Positions 14,351 to 20,547 of a DNA stretch of 20,547 nt are shown piece after piece. The notes under the pieces are model-generated. The model ran no database searches, was not told where the DNA came from, and worked only from the letters and a program-made list of their open reading frames with translations. Both the position numbers and the translations under genes were made by a program. The stretch is from positions 1 to 20,547 of the forward strand of contig CAZMSC010000024.1 in NCBI GenBank assembly GCA_964568845.1, given 5' to 3'. This DNA is from DTBU01 sp964568845 (GTDB lineage Archaea; Thermoproteota; CALKCG01; B24). Position 1 is the first letter of the stretch. Every line of letters starts with the position of its first letter.

Positions 14351-14477
14351 AAAATTACATTTATTAGAAACATTCATCTGAAGACTGGACTTAAATAAAC
14401 TAAATTTTTCCTCAAACCACCCACGTCCATGTGTGTTTTCCATCATCATATTCGCTATGCTTTTAATAGTTTATACT

Positions 14478-14960
14478 ATGAAAAATACAATGTGGTATCA
14501 CGTGGTTTTCAGAATTAGACGCGCATCTGAGGCAGACGAAGAGACCATAGCCGAGTGCTCATCAGTCATATGGGAGAGCCTCAGAGGCCTCCTACCAGAA
14601 GACTGGATCAAGCGTGAAGTCTCTGGGAGCCGAGAGCTTGCTAGGCGTATCGTAGGAGCATTGAGGGATCCCAGTATGATAGCTTTGATCGCAGAGGTAA
14701 GCGGTGAGGTCGTGGGCATAGCATATGGGAGGTACAGTGCAGGTAGCGCCCACCTGGGCTTCATCTGAGTTAAGCCCAATTACAGGCACATGGGAATAGG
14801 CACAGCGCTCCTCAGATACTTCTTAGAGGAGTCGAAGAGTAAAGGCGCGAAGAGAGTCCGGCTGAACACCCACCCCAACCTCAAGGACGCCATAAGGCTG
14901 TACGAAAAAGAGGGCTTCGTACAAGAAGGATACTTGATCATCTACGGCAAGTCTGTTTAG
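14478..14960 (+). pseudogene. GNAT family N-acetyltransferase interrupted by one in-frame TGA
   Basis: A 161-codon frame with one internal stop (TGA at 14766-14768). Before it: FRIRRASEADEETIAECSSV (the usual GNAT opening), then IALIAEVSGEVVGIAYGRYS and AHLGFI. After it, in the same frame: VKPNYRHMGIGTALLRYF, which holds the acetyl-CoA loop R-x-x-G-x-G, then RVRLNTHPNLKDAIRLYEKE and GFVQEGYLIIYGKSV. The two parts make one complete acetyltransferase of normal length, so the stop is a single nonsense change; Trp (TGG) would be a plausible ancestral codon. Other genes here end with TGA, so the codon is not reassigned. ATG 14490 is about 25 bp from a TTTTAATA element and may be the original start. 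Codons are more GC-rich than in neighbours, which fits transfer with the adjacent integrase remnant. Confidence 0.75.
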
Positions 14961-14985
14961 GCTGAATGAGGCTGGCCTTTTAGAC

Positions 14986-15006
14986 GGTTGCTTCAATTCA
15001 GCAACC
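14986..15006. repeat. Hairpin after the GNAT pseudogene
   Basis: GGTTGCT and AGCAACC form a 7-bp stem around a 7-nt loop, 25 bases after the GNAT stop codon. It may be a transcript end or a remnant recombination site; there is no T run behind it. Confidence 0.35.
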
Positions 15007-15049
15007 AAGTCCTGAGTTGGTCTATGTGATCTGCGGGTCTATCTAGAAA

Positions 15050-15700
15050 ACTCTATAAATGGATAATGCCGCTCTCCGTAGACGATCCGTAGATCATCTA
15101 AGGGCGAGCGATTTACACAACGACGCTTTATAAATCGGTCTTGAGGAGCTTCTTCTCCAAATTCGACGTAGAGGGCTTTCGCACAGAAGATGTTAATGAG
15201 TTTTTGGAACGGAAGGAGTGTTAGAGCAACCACGCAAAGAACTACTTCTTGACCGTGCTCAAACAGTTCATGGGTTGGCTGAAGGCATTACCGAAGGGGG
15301 TGAGCACGTATTCAGTCACTACAAAAACATAGAAAGCTTAACACGATGCTTCAAATTGTCGAGGAAAGGGGCGGCGCACAAGCTCGGCAACTCTAGGATG
15401 CTGAGGATTTCCTTCTGCACTTTGAGGCGCTGGAAGGCGGCGATGGAGTATCATAAAACAAAAGACATACCCTACGCAATGAGGCTATTAGGACATAAAA
15501 ACATAAGGAACACGTTGATCTACACCCAGCTTGTAAAGCCGAATGAGGAGGAGAACGAATACATATCTAAAGTTGCAAGAACAGTCGATGATGCGAAGAC
15601 TCTGATCGAAGCGGATTTTGAATACGCCTGCGAAATAGAGGGCGTCAAACTCTTTAGGGAGAAGAAGCGATTTCTCAGGGGTTTATCCCAAAAATCCATC
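15050..15700 (+). pseudogene. Decayed archaeal tyrosine integrase (pNOB8-like)
   Basis: An N-terminal core-binding piece is readable from about 15070 to 15330: LYKSVLRSFFSKFDVEGFRT, EDVNEFLERKEC, an in-frame TAG, then SNHAKNYFLTVLKQFMGWLK. More stops (TAG, TAA) lie just upstream in the same frame. A C-terminal piece is readable in another frame from about 15340: LGNSRMLRISFCTLRRWKAA, then DIPYAMRLLGHKNIRNTLIY (Y is the expected catalytic tyrosine), and EYACEIEGVKLFREKK. The middle of the catalytic domain with the first Arg is missing. The H-x-x-R box of relatives reads CTLRR, so the catalytic His is lost. Stops, frameshift, internal deletion and a lost residue all say it is dead. It reads directly towards the 3' end of a tRNA-Ser gene, the usual target type. 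Confidence 0.75.
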
Positions 15701-15704
15701 ATAG

Positions 15705-15831
15705 CGCCGGGGGAGGGATTTGAACCCCCGTTCCCCGTATGGGGAACCGGATTTCACGTAGTTTTCGAGCCCTTTTTTACGATTACTAGTCATCTCGAGT
15801 CCGGCGCCTTTCCTGGCTAGGCTACCCCGGC
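15705..15831 (-). tRNA. tRNA-Ser (CGA) with an intron of about 41 nt
   Basis: Reverse strand. The acceptor arm GCCGGGG pairs with CCCCGGC (7 of 7), with discriminator G and no encoded CCA. The D arm is GCC with GGC around an 11-nt loop. The anticodon stem CCGGA pairs with TCCGG; the loop begins C-T-CGA, giving Ser anticodon CGA. A long variable arm, TTCCCC-ATAC-GGGGAA, marks a class II (Ser/Leu) tRNA. The T arm is GGGGG-TTCAAAT-CCCTC with one G-T pair. The loop carries about 41 extra bases, placed at 15753-15793 if the usual 37/38 site is used; the flanking bulge-helix-bulge is not perfect, so borders may shift by a few bases. The mature length is about 86 nt, right for tRNA-Ser. An A/T-rich TGTAAAATTC lies about 25 bp upstream. 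Confidence 0.9.
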
Positions 15832-15915
15832 ACTTCCACACTTCTAAGTAGAATTTTACATGTACTTTCTAAAAAACATTGACGTAATTTTTCTGATGAA
15901 GTAGCTTACCAACTT

Positions 15916-16686
15916 TTATGGTCCCCAGTAGTTTCTACTTTCTGTTTCGTCTCCACACCTCCCTATTACCTCAACGTGGTAGTTGCAGTTACTGTAGTGC
16001 GTATCACAGTTATAGGTTATCGTGTATCCTAGGTTGGATAGATCGTTTTTAAAGGTCGTCTCCTTAGCTAGAGCGGTTTGGGATTTTGGAGAGCTTGATC
16101 CAAGTATCTGAAACTCTACGATTTCAACAGGTGCTTTTATCCACTTGTACCAGATCGTTAGGAAGCCGTATTCATCTGAATCCTTCCTGTAGTCTTTTCC
16201 GCCTACTCTGTATATGATCCGCCATTTTTCAGGACTCCATATGGATTTCCTCTCTATGACCTCCTCCTTAACATATCTACATATAAGTATCCTGTTCTGC
16301 CAAGAAACTCTGAGCGACAATTCAGGGCTTATAAGCCATAAATCCCAAGGTTTGATGCTGTTAATCGTCTCCTGTTCCAACCTGTCCTGTGCTTCAAAGG
16401 CATCCAGCACCAGCCTCTTATCTTCAGATTTTAGAGATTCTAAGAATTCTTCATAAAGCATTATAGCGTCTTCTCTATTTTTAATTAAATTTATCTTCTT
16501 TTGGAAGCTCTTAAATTCTGCTATATTGTAGGCTTTACACCATATTTCAGAAAGTCTTCTATCATAGTACTCTAAGTCGAGGATTTTACGTATATCCATC
16601 TTCGTTATTATAAGTCTGCCAAAGTATGGAGAAACTATAGATCTACGTGCATCATTAAGGGAAAATTGGAGGAAAAACTCACCCAT
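15916..16686 (-). CDS. Unidentified soluble protein, 256 residues
   Basis: I do not recognise the family. There is no signal peptide or membrane segment. The N-terminal half (about 30-115) is helical and charged (RKILDLEYYDRRLSEIWCKA and LYEEFLESLKSEDKRLVLDA). The middle is rich in Trp and beta-like strands (WDLWLISPELSLRVSWQNRI, then WSPEKWRIIYRVGG and GFLTIWYKWIKAPVEIVEFQ). The C-terminus carries a Cys/His cluster, NCDTHYSNCNYHVEVIGRCG (about 227-246), that could bind a metal. ATG 16686 is taken as start; an ATG at residue 30 (MDIRKIL) is an alternative that removes a short Phe-rich leader. It lies between tRNA-Ser and spt4, 103 bp behind spt4 on the same strand, with its own possible TATA (TTTAATACAA, about 16715-16724). 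That it is a gene is likely; its role is unknown. Confidence 0.6.
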   Translation of the reverse strand: MGEFFLQFSLNDARRSIVSPYFGRLIITKMDIRKILDLEYYDRRLSEIWCKAYNIAEFKSFQKKINLIKNREDAIMLYEEFLESLKSEDKRLVLDAFEAQDRLEQETINSIKPWDLWLISPELSLRVSWQNRILICRYVKEEVIERKSIWSPEKWRIIYRVGGKDYRKDSDEYGFLTIWYKWIKAPVEIVEFQILGSSSPKSQTALAKETTFKNDLSNLGYTITYNCDTHYSNCNYHVEVIGRCGDETESRNYWGP

Positions 16687-16788
16687 TTATCTCGCTTAAA
16701 TTTAAACCTATCTTTGTATTAAATTTGAACTAGAATTCTAATTTATGAAAGCTTTCTAATTTTAAGATCCAAATTCGATGTTCAGTTT

Positions 16789-16992
16789 TCAGCGTCCAAC
16801 GTTTAAAGCGTATCTGCCCGCTTCCTTCAGATTGAGCTTCTCAGCAAGTATGGAAGACTCCGGGTTGAACAGTACGATTAATCCGTTCCAGTTCTCCGTG
16901 AGGCTTCTGGTTTTACAGACTGGACATACATCTAGCCTCTTACTAGGTATTGTGAATACTCTTCCACAGTTTCTGCAAGCCATTTCACTCAC
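16789..16992 (-). CDS. spt4: Transcription elongation factor Spt4 (RpoE2)
   Basis: 67-residue zinc protein that pairs with Spt5 at the RNA polymerase clamp to raise processivity. ACRNCGRVF and VCPVCKTRSL provide the C-x2-C ... C-x2-C zinc site; LTENWNGLIVLFNPESSILA, then GRYALNV, is the Spt5-binding part. All family hallmarks are present. The GTG start at 16992 overlaps the rpoE1 stop (GTGA), so translation is probably coupled; an ATG three codons later (MACRNC) is the alternative. Pairing with rpoE1 is the standard archaeal order. The NusG/Spt5 gene is not in the window. Confidence 0.95.
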   Translation of the reverse strand: MSEMACRNCGRVFTIPSKRLDVCPVCKTRSLTENWNGLIVLFNPESSILAEKLNLKEAGRYALNVGR

Positions 16993-17555
16993 TTTTCACC
17001 ACCTTTCTGAAGTTTAGAAACGTCTTCTTTTATCCATTCAATTTTACCTAAGAATGGCTGTTTAGCTGTGACGCCTATCTTCCCCATGCCCCCCTCCTTC
17101 GGAAGACTTACGGCCACTACTCTAACTCTAACAACATCCCCTTTTCTAAGAGACCTACCCGTTTGTTTACCTACTAGGCTCTCTCCCCGCTTATCATACG
17201 TTATGTAGTCGTCCATTAACTGAGACTTATGAAGTAGCGCATCTAGAGGACCTATTCTAATAAAAGCACCGAAGTCTTGAACATCCACAACATCACCCTC
17301 AACGATCTCCTGTAGGCTAGGTGAGAAAGTTAGAAGTGTAAACGTAGCCCTATGGTAGGTTGCGCCATCACCTGAGACTACCCTCCCCACCGGGTCAATG
17401 TTTACATTTAGAATATCTATGACATAGCCCAGTTCTTCGCTTACTAGAGCAACGTATTTAGATCTAAGCTCCTCCTCAGCCACCTCTTTAAGAGGCTTAC
17501 CGAACTTCTCGGGGGGTATACGTACGACGTCTTCAACATCGATTAACTTAAACAT
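16989..17555 (-). CDS. rpoE1: DNA-directed RNA polymerase subunit E' (Rpo7/Rpb7 homologue)
   Basis: 188-residue stalk subunit of archaeal RNA polymerase; with Rpo4 it helps open the promoter and binds the emerging RNA. The N-terminal tip domain (about 1-80) starts MFKLIDVEDVVRIPPEKFGK. The S1 domain (about 82-175) has EIVEGDVVDVQDFGAFIRIG and DALLHKSQLMDDYITYD. Length and order match the family. ATG 17555 follows a TATA box (GATATAAAG seen on the plus strand at 17595-17603) with a leader of about 17 nt. spt4 follows with a 4-base overlap. Neighbours often found after this pair in other archaea (dephospho-CoA kinase, S24e, S27ae) are absent here. Confidence 0.96.
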   Translation of the reverse strand: MFKLIDVEDVVRIPPEKFGKPLKEVAEEELRSKYVALVSEELGYVIDILNVNIDPVGRVVSGDGATYHRATFTLLTFSPSLQEIVEGDVVDVQDFGAFIRIGPLDALLHKSQLMDDYITYDKRGESLVGKQTGRSLRKGDVVRVRVVAVSLPKEGGMGKIGVTAKQPFLGKIEWIKEDVSKLQKGGEK

Positions 17556-17594
17556 GGGGAAACACCATTTATATGATTACATGATAAAAAGTGT

Positions 17595-17604
17595 GATATA
17601 AAGG
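17595..17604 (-). promoter_or_regulatory. TATA box of rpoE1-spt4
   Basis: The reverse strand reads CCTTTATATC, centred about 44 bp before the rpoE1 ATG, which predicts a leader of about 17 nt. A second TATA-like element (ATATAAA on the reverse strand, 17568-17574) is too close to the ATG to serve the annotated start. Confidence 0.4.
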
Positions 17605-17655
17605 TTGATTGAGTAGCAGACGGAAGTATTTTATGAAAGTGAAAATTAGGATAAA

Positions 17656-17665
17656 GCATATATAC
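17656..17665 (+). promoter_or_regulatory. TATA box of the OPT-like membrane protein gene
   Basis: GCATATATAC is centred about 30 bp before the ATG at 17691, so the transcript should have almost no leader. It shares a 135-bp divergent intergenic region with rpoE1. Confidence 0.5.
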
Positions 17666-17690
17666 AGGTTCCATTAAAACTTAACTTCTG

Positions 17691-19727
17691 ATGTCGAAAG
17701 AAGAGGTTCGTGTAGAAAAATTAAACTGGCCTCTATTGATAGTGCTAGCGATAATTGTAAACGTTATCGCAAACCTAGCTCAAGGTGTTCTGGGAATTCA
17801 GGGCGGGTACTTCGGATGCATATACAGCATGGGCATAGCCTCAATACCATTCACGATGCCTACGCTGGCATTAATCCTACCCATGCTCGCATATTTAACT
17901 AAATTCGCTGGAAAGAAATTGCCTCCGACGACGTTGGCTGCCCTATATGTCATGGGCCTCGTCTCATCGCTGTCTATAGGAAACTTCAACGATGCATACT
18001 ACAGCTGGCCCGTAGGCTCTGTGAGCAGAGTATGGAGGGCTATTCCAGAGGTCAGAGATGTTATGAAAACACTATGGTGGGTTCCACCAGAGGCTGCTGT
18101 TGTGCCCACATGGGGTAGGGGAGGCCCTGTAGACTGGGCTGCATGGTTTCCGGCGATGCTATACGTCTTCCTATTCCACTTCATAATACTCATATATTCC
18201 TCGGCTGAAATGGCTATACTAAGGCGTAGATGGATAGAGATAGAGAAGGTTCCATTCCCATTCGCCATAGCTATATGGGAGAGCGTTAGAAACATACATG
18301 GGTTTGAAGAGGTCAAGCGTAGAAAATTACCATTCATAGTAGGCCTCCTAATAGGCTTGGTAATATACATTCAGATAATGTTTACAACGCTCCTGCCATG
18401 GTGGCCTGATGTGATAGGCTGGCGTGCGCTCGGTCCAAGTCCTAACGGTTGCGTAGTCATCGCGTCGTGGGCTAATCCAACACTATGGGCGATAGGTTCT
18501 CAGCTAGTGGCATTTATGAGGGTTAATGTACAGCCGATAAACTGGGCAATTGCGTATCTGGTGCCTTTAGACGTCCTATTTACGGCTTGGTTCCTATGGG
18601 TTGTCTTCATGATACTTGCCCAAGCAGCTTATGTCATGGGCTACTACACTGGTGCCTTAGACTACTCGGGCTGCTGTAGGGTGCTGATAGGCCCATATAC
18701 GATCTCGCCGAACTGGGGTCCTCCGATCTACTGGTCATACATGTGCGTCACGGGAGGTATGGTCGCATTCATAGTCATGATGCTATGGTATGCCAGAGAC
18801 TACCTTAGAGAGGTTTTAAACGCAGCTCTTGGAAAACCATCACCTACAATTCGCGAAGTAGAGGCCAAGGAGCCCGTAAACTACAGAACAGCGTTCCTCA
18901 TACTCGTAGTTGGGTTGATACTTTGGATAGCCTTCCTAGCGTCGCTTCAAATAGACGCAATACTGATAACTCTACTCTTCATATTCGGAGGATTCGTATT
19001 CCCATTAGCTGAGGCCTATGCTAGGGGTTTGACTGGAGCCGCCTATGCACAGGAGCGTAGCAAATGGGCCAGCTGGGCGGCTCACTTGATATGGTCTAGA
19101 CACCCGGGCACATATACCGCTGGGTGGTGTAACGCATTCATAATATACCACCGTGGCATAAACACGGCTTCAGCCGGTTTAAACACGTGGTCTGAAGTCA
19201 CCATGCACAGCTTCAGAGTAGCAGATCTATCGGGCGTTCACCCGAAGTCGATCTACAAGATGGTGTTCGTATTCTTCGTGATAGCATATGCAATAACACT
19301 GCCATTCAGAGTATGGTGGCCCCACTACCTTGGAGCCAGATTCCCGAACTGCCTTTCAGGCTGGGACTGCGCCTATCTCGGCGAAGGTTCGTACAACACT
19401 ATGCCCCCCGCTAACGAGCTTTGGATCCCTGTGATAACGGGCTTCATAGTAACCGTACTGCTATACTTCCTCAGGATGCGTTTCGTCTGGTGGCCTCTAC
19501 ACCCGATGGGCTTCCTAATAAGCGGAGCTGCGCGTGAAGTTTGGACTGGTGCTTGGACAAGCTTCCTAGGTGCTTGGGTGCTTAAATTCATAACCCTGAG
19601 GATCGGCGGTAGCAAGGCTTATGAGGAATACGGTATTCCCACAGCCGCAGGAGTGTTGGCAGGCTTCGTACTAGCAGCGATCATAGGCGTAATCGTAGGG
19701 CTCGTCAGATGGTTTATACCCTTCTAA
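17691..19727 (+). CDS. Large polytopic membrane protein, OPT-like DUF6785/DUF6784 type
   Basis: 678 residues with about 13-15 hydrophobic segments and a short charged N-terminus. RRRWIEIEKVPFPFAIAIWE (about 179-198) recalls the E-K-V-P-x-P loop, and the C-terminal WWPLHPMGFLIS, TSFLGAWVLKFITLRIGG and YGIPTAAGVLAGFVLAAIIG recall the ends of oligopeptide transporter (OPT) relatives named DUF6785/DUF6784 in archaeal and planctomycete genomes. Long extracytoplasmic loops are rich in Trp and Tyr (DAYYSWPVGSVSRVWRAIPE and WWPHYLGARFPNCLSGWDCA). The substrate is not known. The gene has its own promoter and a T7 terminator; it is not in an operon. It is convergent with a PA14-like surface protein. 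Membrane location is certain; the family call is moderately sure. Confidence 0.7.
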   Translation: MSKEEVRVEKLNWPLLIVLAIIVNVIANLAQGVLGIQGGYFGCIYSMGIASIPFTMPTLALILPMLAYLTKFAGKKLPPTTLAALYVMGLVSSLSIGNFNDAYYSWPVGSVSRVWRAIPEVRDVMKTLWWVPPEAAVVPTWGRGGPVDWAAWFPAMLYVFLFHFIILIYSSAEMAILRRRWIEIEKVPFPFAIAIWESVRNIHGFEEVKRRKLPFIVGLLIGLVIYIQIMFTTLLPWWPDVIGWRALGPSPNGCVVIASWANPTLWAIGSQLVAFMRVNVQPINWAIAYLVPLDVLFTAWFLWVVFMILAQAAYVMGYYTGALDYSGCCRVLIGPYTISPNWGPPIYWSYMCVTGGMVAFIVMMLWYARDYLREVLNAALGKPSPTIREVEAKEPVNYRTAFLILVVGLILWIAFLASLQIDAILITLLFIFGGFVFPLAEAYARGLTGAAYAQERSKWASWAAHLIWSRHPGTYTAGWCNAFIIYHRGINTASAGLNTWSEVTMHSFRVADLSGVHPKSIYKMVFVFFVIAYAITLPFRVWWPHYLGARFPNCLSGWDCAYLGEGSYNTMPPANELWIPVITGFIVTVLLYFLRMRFVWWPLHPMGFLISGAAREVWTGAWTSFLGAWVLKFITLRIGGSKAYEEYGIPTAAGVLAGFVLAAIIGVIVGLVRWFIPF

Positions 19728-19735
19728 ACTCCCCA

Positions 19736-19742
19736 TTTTTTT
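19736..19742 (+). terminator. Oligo-T terminator of the membrane protein gene
   Basis: A run of seven T begins 9 bases after the stop codon, preceded by CCCCA, in the 52-bp convergent gap. Confidence 0.45.
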
Positions 19743-19779
19743 AAAATCTTCAATTTATTAAACATTAATTAAAATAAAG

Positions 19780-20430
19780 TTAGACTTTCTCCGCTCGTTT
19801 AGTTGGACTCTTGAATTTTGATACTGCTACTAGGACTATGCCAATACATGCGATAGCTAACCCTATCAACGGCTCAGACCTCTTCACACGAACCATAATA
19901 GTTCTATCCGTTTCAAATCCTGTAACAGCCCATCCCCACATGTAGACGTGTAGCTCTAGTATGTGTCTACCGGCTTTAATTTCCGGAATTGCCCATCCAG
20001 ACCCAACGGTTTGACCCCACCTAGTCTCCCAAGCATCTACCACCAATTCGCCGTCTATGTAGAGCCTAGCCCCATCGCTACTAATGGCTTCAAATCTTAC
20101 AGATCCATCCACGGGCATTTCCAGCGTAGCTCTAGCTATAAACCCCATCTGTCCTCCAAATCCTCCGAAAACAACTTCATCACCCCAATTATACCAAAAT
20201 ATGGCGGGAAACGTCGCATTCCCCAGAAGTAAAGCGGAATTTGTCAAATACGTCTCAGTAAACCCGTCACTAGTGGGTTCAGACAGTAAGTAATACCATG
20301 TAACGTTCCAGTCGGATATTTGAGCTTTATACTCTGTCTGTACGGTTTCCTCTCTAAACGGTATGACGGCTAGAGCGATGCCGACGGCAAGTATAACTAT
20401 GCCGATTTTAGCGAGTTTGCCCAGTGACAT
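19780..20430 (-). CDS. Membrane-anchored extracytoplasmic protein with a PA14-like domain
   Basis: 216 residues from ATG 20430 (a TTG one codon upstream would add one residue). An N-terminal hydrophobic helix, LAKIGIVILAVGIALAVIPF, anchors it. The central part (about 30-180) is beta-rich; SVRFEAISSDGARLYIDGEL, with VVDAW and later AGRHILELHVYMWG, matches the sugar-binding PA14 fold (the pattern is a strand, SDG-RLYIDG and an AG-H-L-L-Y strand). A second helix, LIGLAIACIGIVLVAVS (about 190-206), and a basic tail follow, so both ends are in the cytoplasm and the domain faces outside. Carbohydrate binding is inferred from the fold. The TATA box CTTTTAAATT (20456-20465 on the plus strand) is about 31 bp upstream, implying a near-leaderless mRNA. 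Confidence 0.72.
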   Translation of the reverse strand: MSLGKLAKIGIVILAVGIALAVIPFREETVQTEYKAQISDWNVTWYYLLSEPTSDGFTETYLTNSALLLGNATFPAIFWYNWGDEVVFGGFGGQMGFIARATLEMPVDGSVRFEAISSDGARLYIDGELVVDAWETRWGQTVGSGWAIPEIKAGRHILELHVYMWGWAVTGFETDRTIMVRVKRSEPLIGLAIACIGIVLVAVSKFKSPTKRAEKV

Positions 20431-20455
20431 CAATCACTTAAGAAGCATTTTTCCC

Positions 20456-20465
20456 TTTTAAATTT
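20456..20465 (-). promoter_or_regulatory. TATA box of the PA14-like protein gene
   Basis: AATTTAAAAG on the reverse strand is centred about 31 bp before the ATG at 20430, predicting a leader of only a few bases. Confidence 0.4.
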
Positions 20466-20483
20466 AGCTTTAAAATAGCTAAC

Positions 20484-20492
20484 TTTTATAAG
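20484..20492 (+). promoter_or_regulatory. TATA box for a gene entering the right edge
   Basis: TTTTATAAG is centred 37 bp before an ATG at 20525, a spacing seen for other genes in this window. Confidence 0.35.
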
Positions 20493-20524
20493 AGATTGCA
20501 ACTAATACTACGCTTACGGTGAAG

Positions 20525-20547
20525 ATGAATACCGTTGAACATCTTCT
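20525..20547 (+). CDS. Possible start of a gene cut by the window edge
   Basis: Only seven complete codons are visible (MNTVEHL). The case rests on a TATA box at 20484-20492 with proper spacing and GGTGA shortly upstream of the ATG. The product cannot be named. Confidence 0.3.

Noticed and set aside
14400..14460. ATGATGA on the reverse strand as box C of a C/D RNA
   Set aside because: No box D (CTGA) at a fitting distance and no C'/D' pair were found.
14766..14768. TGA as a recoded selenocysteine or Trp codon in the GNAT gene
   Set aside because: TGA ends many other genes here and no selenocysteine insertion hairpin was recognised; a nonsense change is simpler.
15700..15820. Continuation of the integrase frame as GEGFEPPFPVWGTGFHV and beyond
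   Set aside because: This is the antisense translation of the tRNA-Ser gene, a well-known artefact, and not part of the protein.
1..20547. CRISPR array, restriction-modification or other defence cluster
   Set aside because: No regular direct repeats with spacers and no nuclease, methylase or Cas-like genes were found beyond the two PIN toxin-antitoxin pairs.

Overview
This is an archaeal chromosome fragment. The signs are: a two-subunit RNA polymerase stalk and elongation pair (RpoE1/Rpb7-like plus Spt4), a 57-residue Sec61beta, a multi-OB-fold replication protein A, the archaeal membrane family DUF2070, an intron-containing tRNA-Ser, A/T-rich TATA boxes 25-45 bp upstream of starts (several implying leaderless or very short-leader mRNAs), and frequent TTG/GTG starts. 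RPA in place of a short SSB, the pNOB8-like integrase remnant and the group 3b hydrogenase fit a TACK-type lineage (a Bathyarchaeia-like thermophile is one possibility), but the window does not settle the phylum.

Layout. 1-6300 is a core block: an aminoglycoside/choline-kinase-fold kinase running off the left edge, divergent hisS, convergent rpa, a 404-bp gap with no gene, the DUF2070 membrane protein and a short convergent secG/sec61beta gene. 6372-10314 is a tight four-gene operon for a cytosolic NAD(P)-linked [NiFe] (sulf)hydrogenase in the order beta-gamma-delta-alpha. A TauE/SafE-type anion exporter faces it.

11170-15840 is an accessory patch: an RHH-PIN toxin-antitoxin pair, a UroD-superfamily methyltransferase-like gene behind a strong promoter and a perfect palindrome, a decayed unidentified gene, an AbrB-PIN toxin-antitoxin pair, a GNAT acetyltransferase broken by one TGA, and a heavily decayed tyrosine integrase. 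The integrase remnant runs into the 3' end of an intron-containing tRNA-Ser(CGA), so this looks like the relic of a tRNA-targeted integrated element. No matching distal attachment repeat was seen in the window.

15900-20547 holds an unidentified 256-residue soluble protein, spt4-rpoE1, a large OPT-like (DUF6785-type) multipass membrane protein, a membrane-anchored PA14-like surface protein, and the possible first codons of another gene at the right edge.

No CRISPR array, rRNA, complete insertion sequence or clear new defence system was found. The points most worth a second look are the altered nucleotide-binding loop of the hydrogenase gamma subunit, the integrase/tRNA-Ser junction, the single-stop GNAT gene, the decayed ORF at 13257-13587 and the DUF2070 catalytic-looking His/Asp set.
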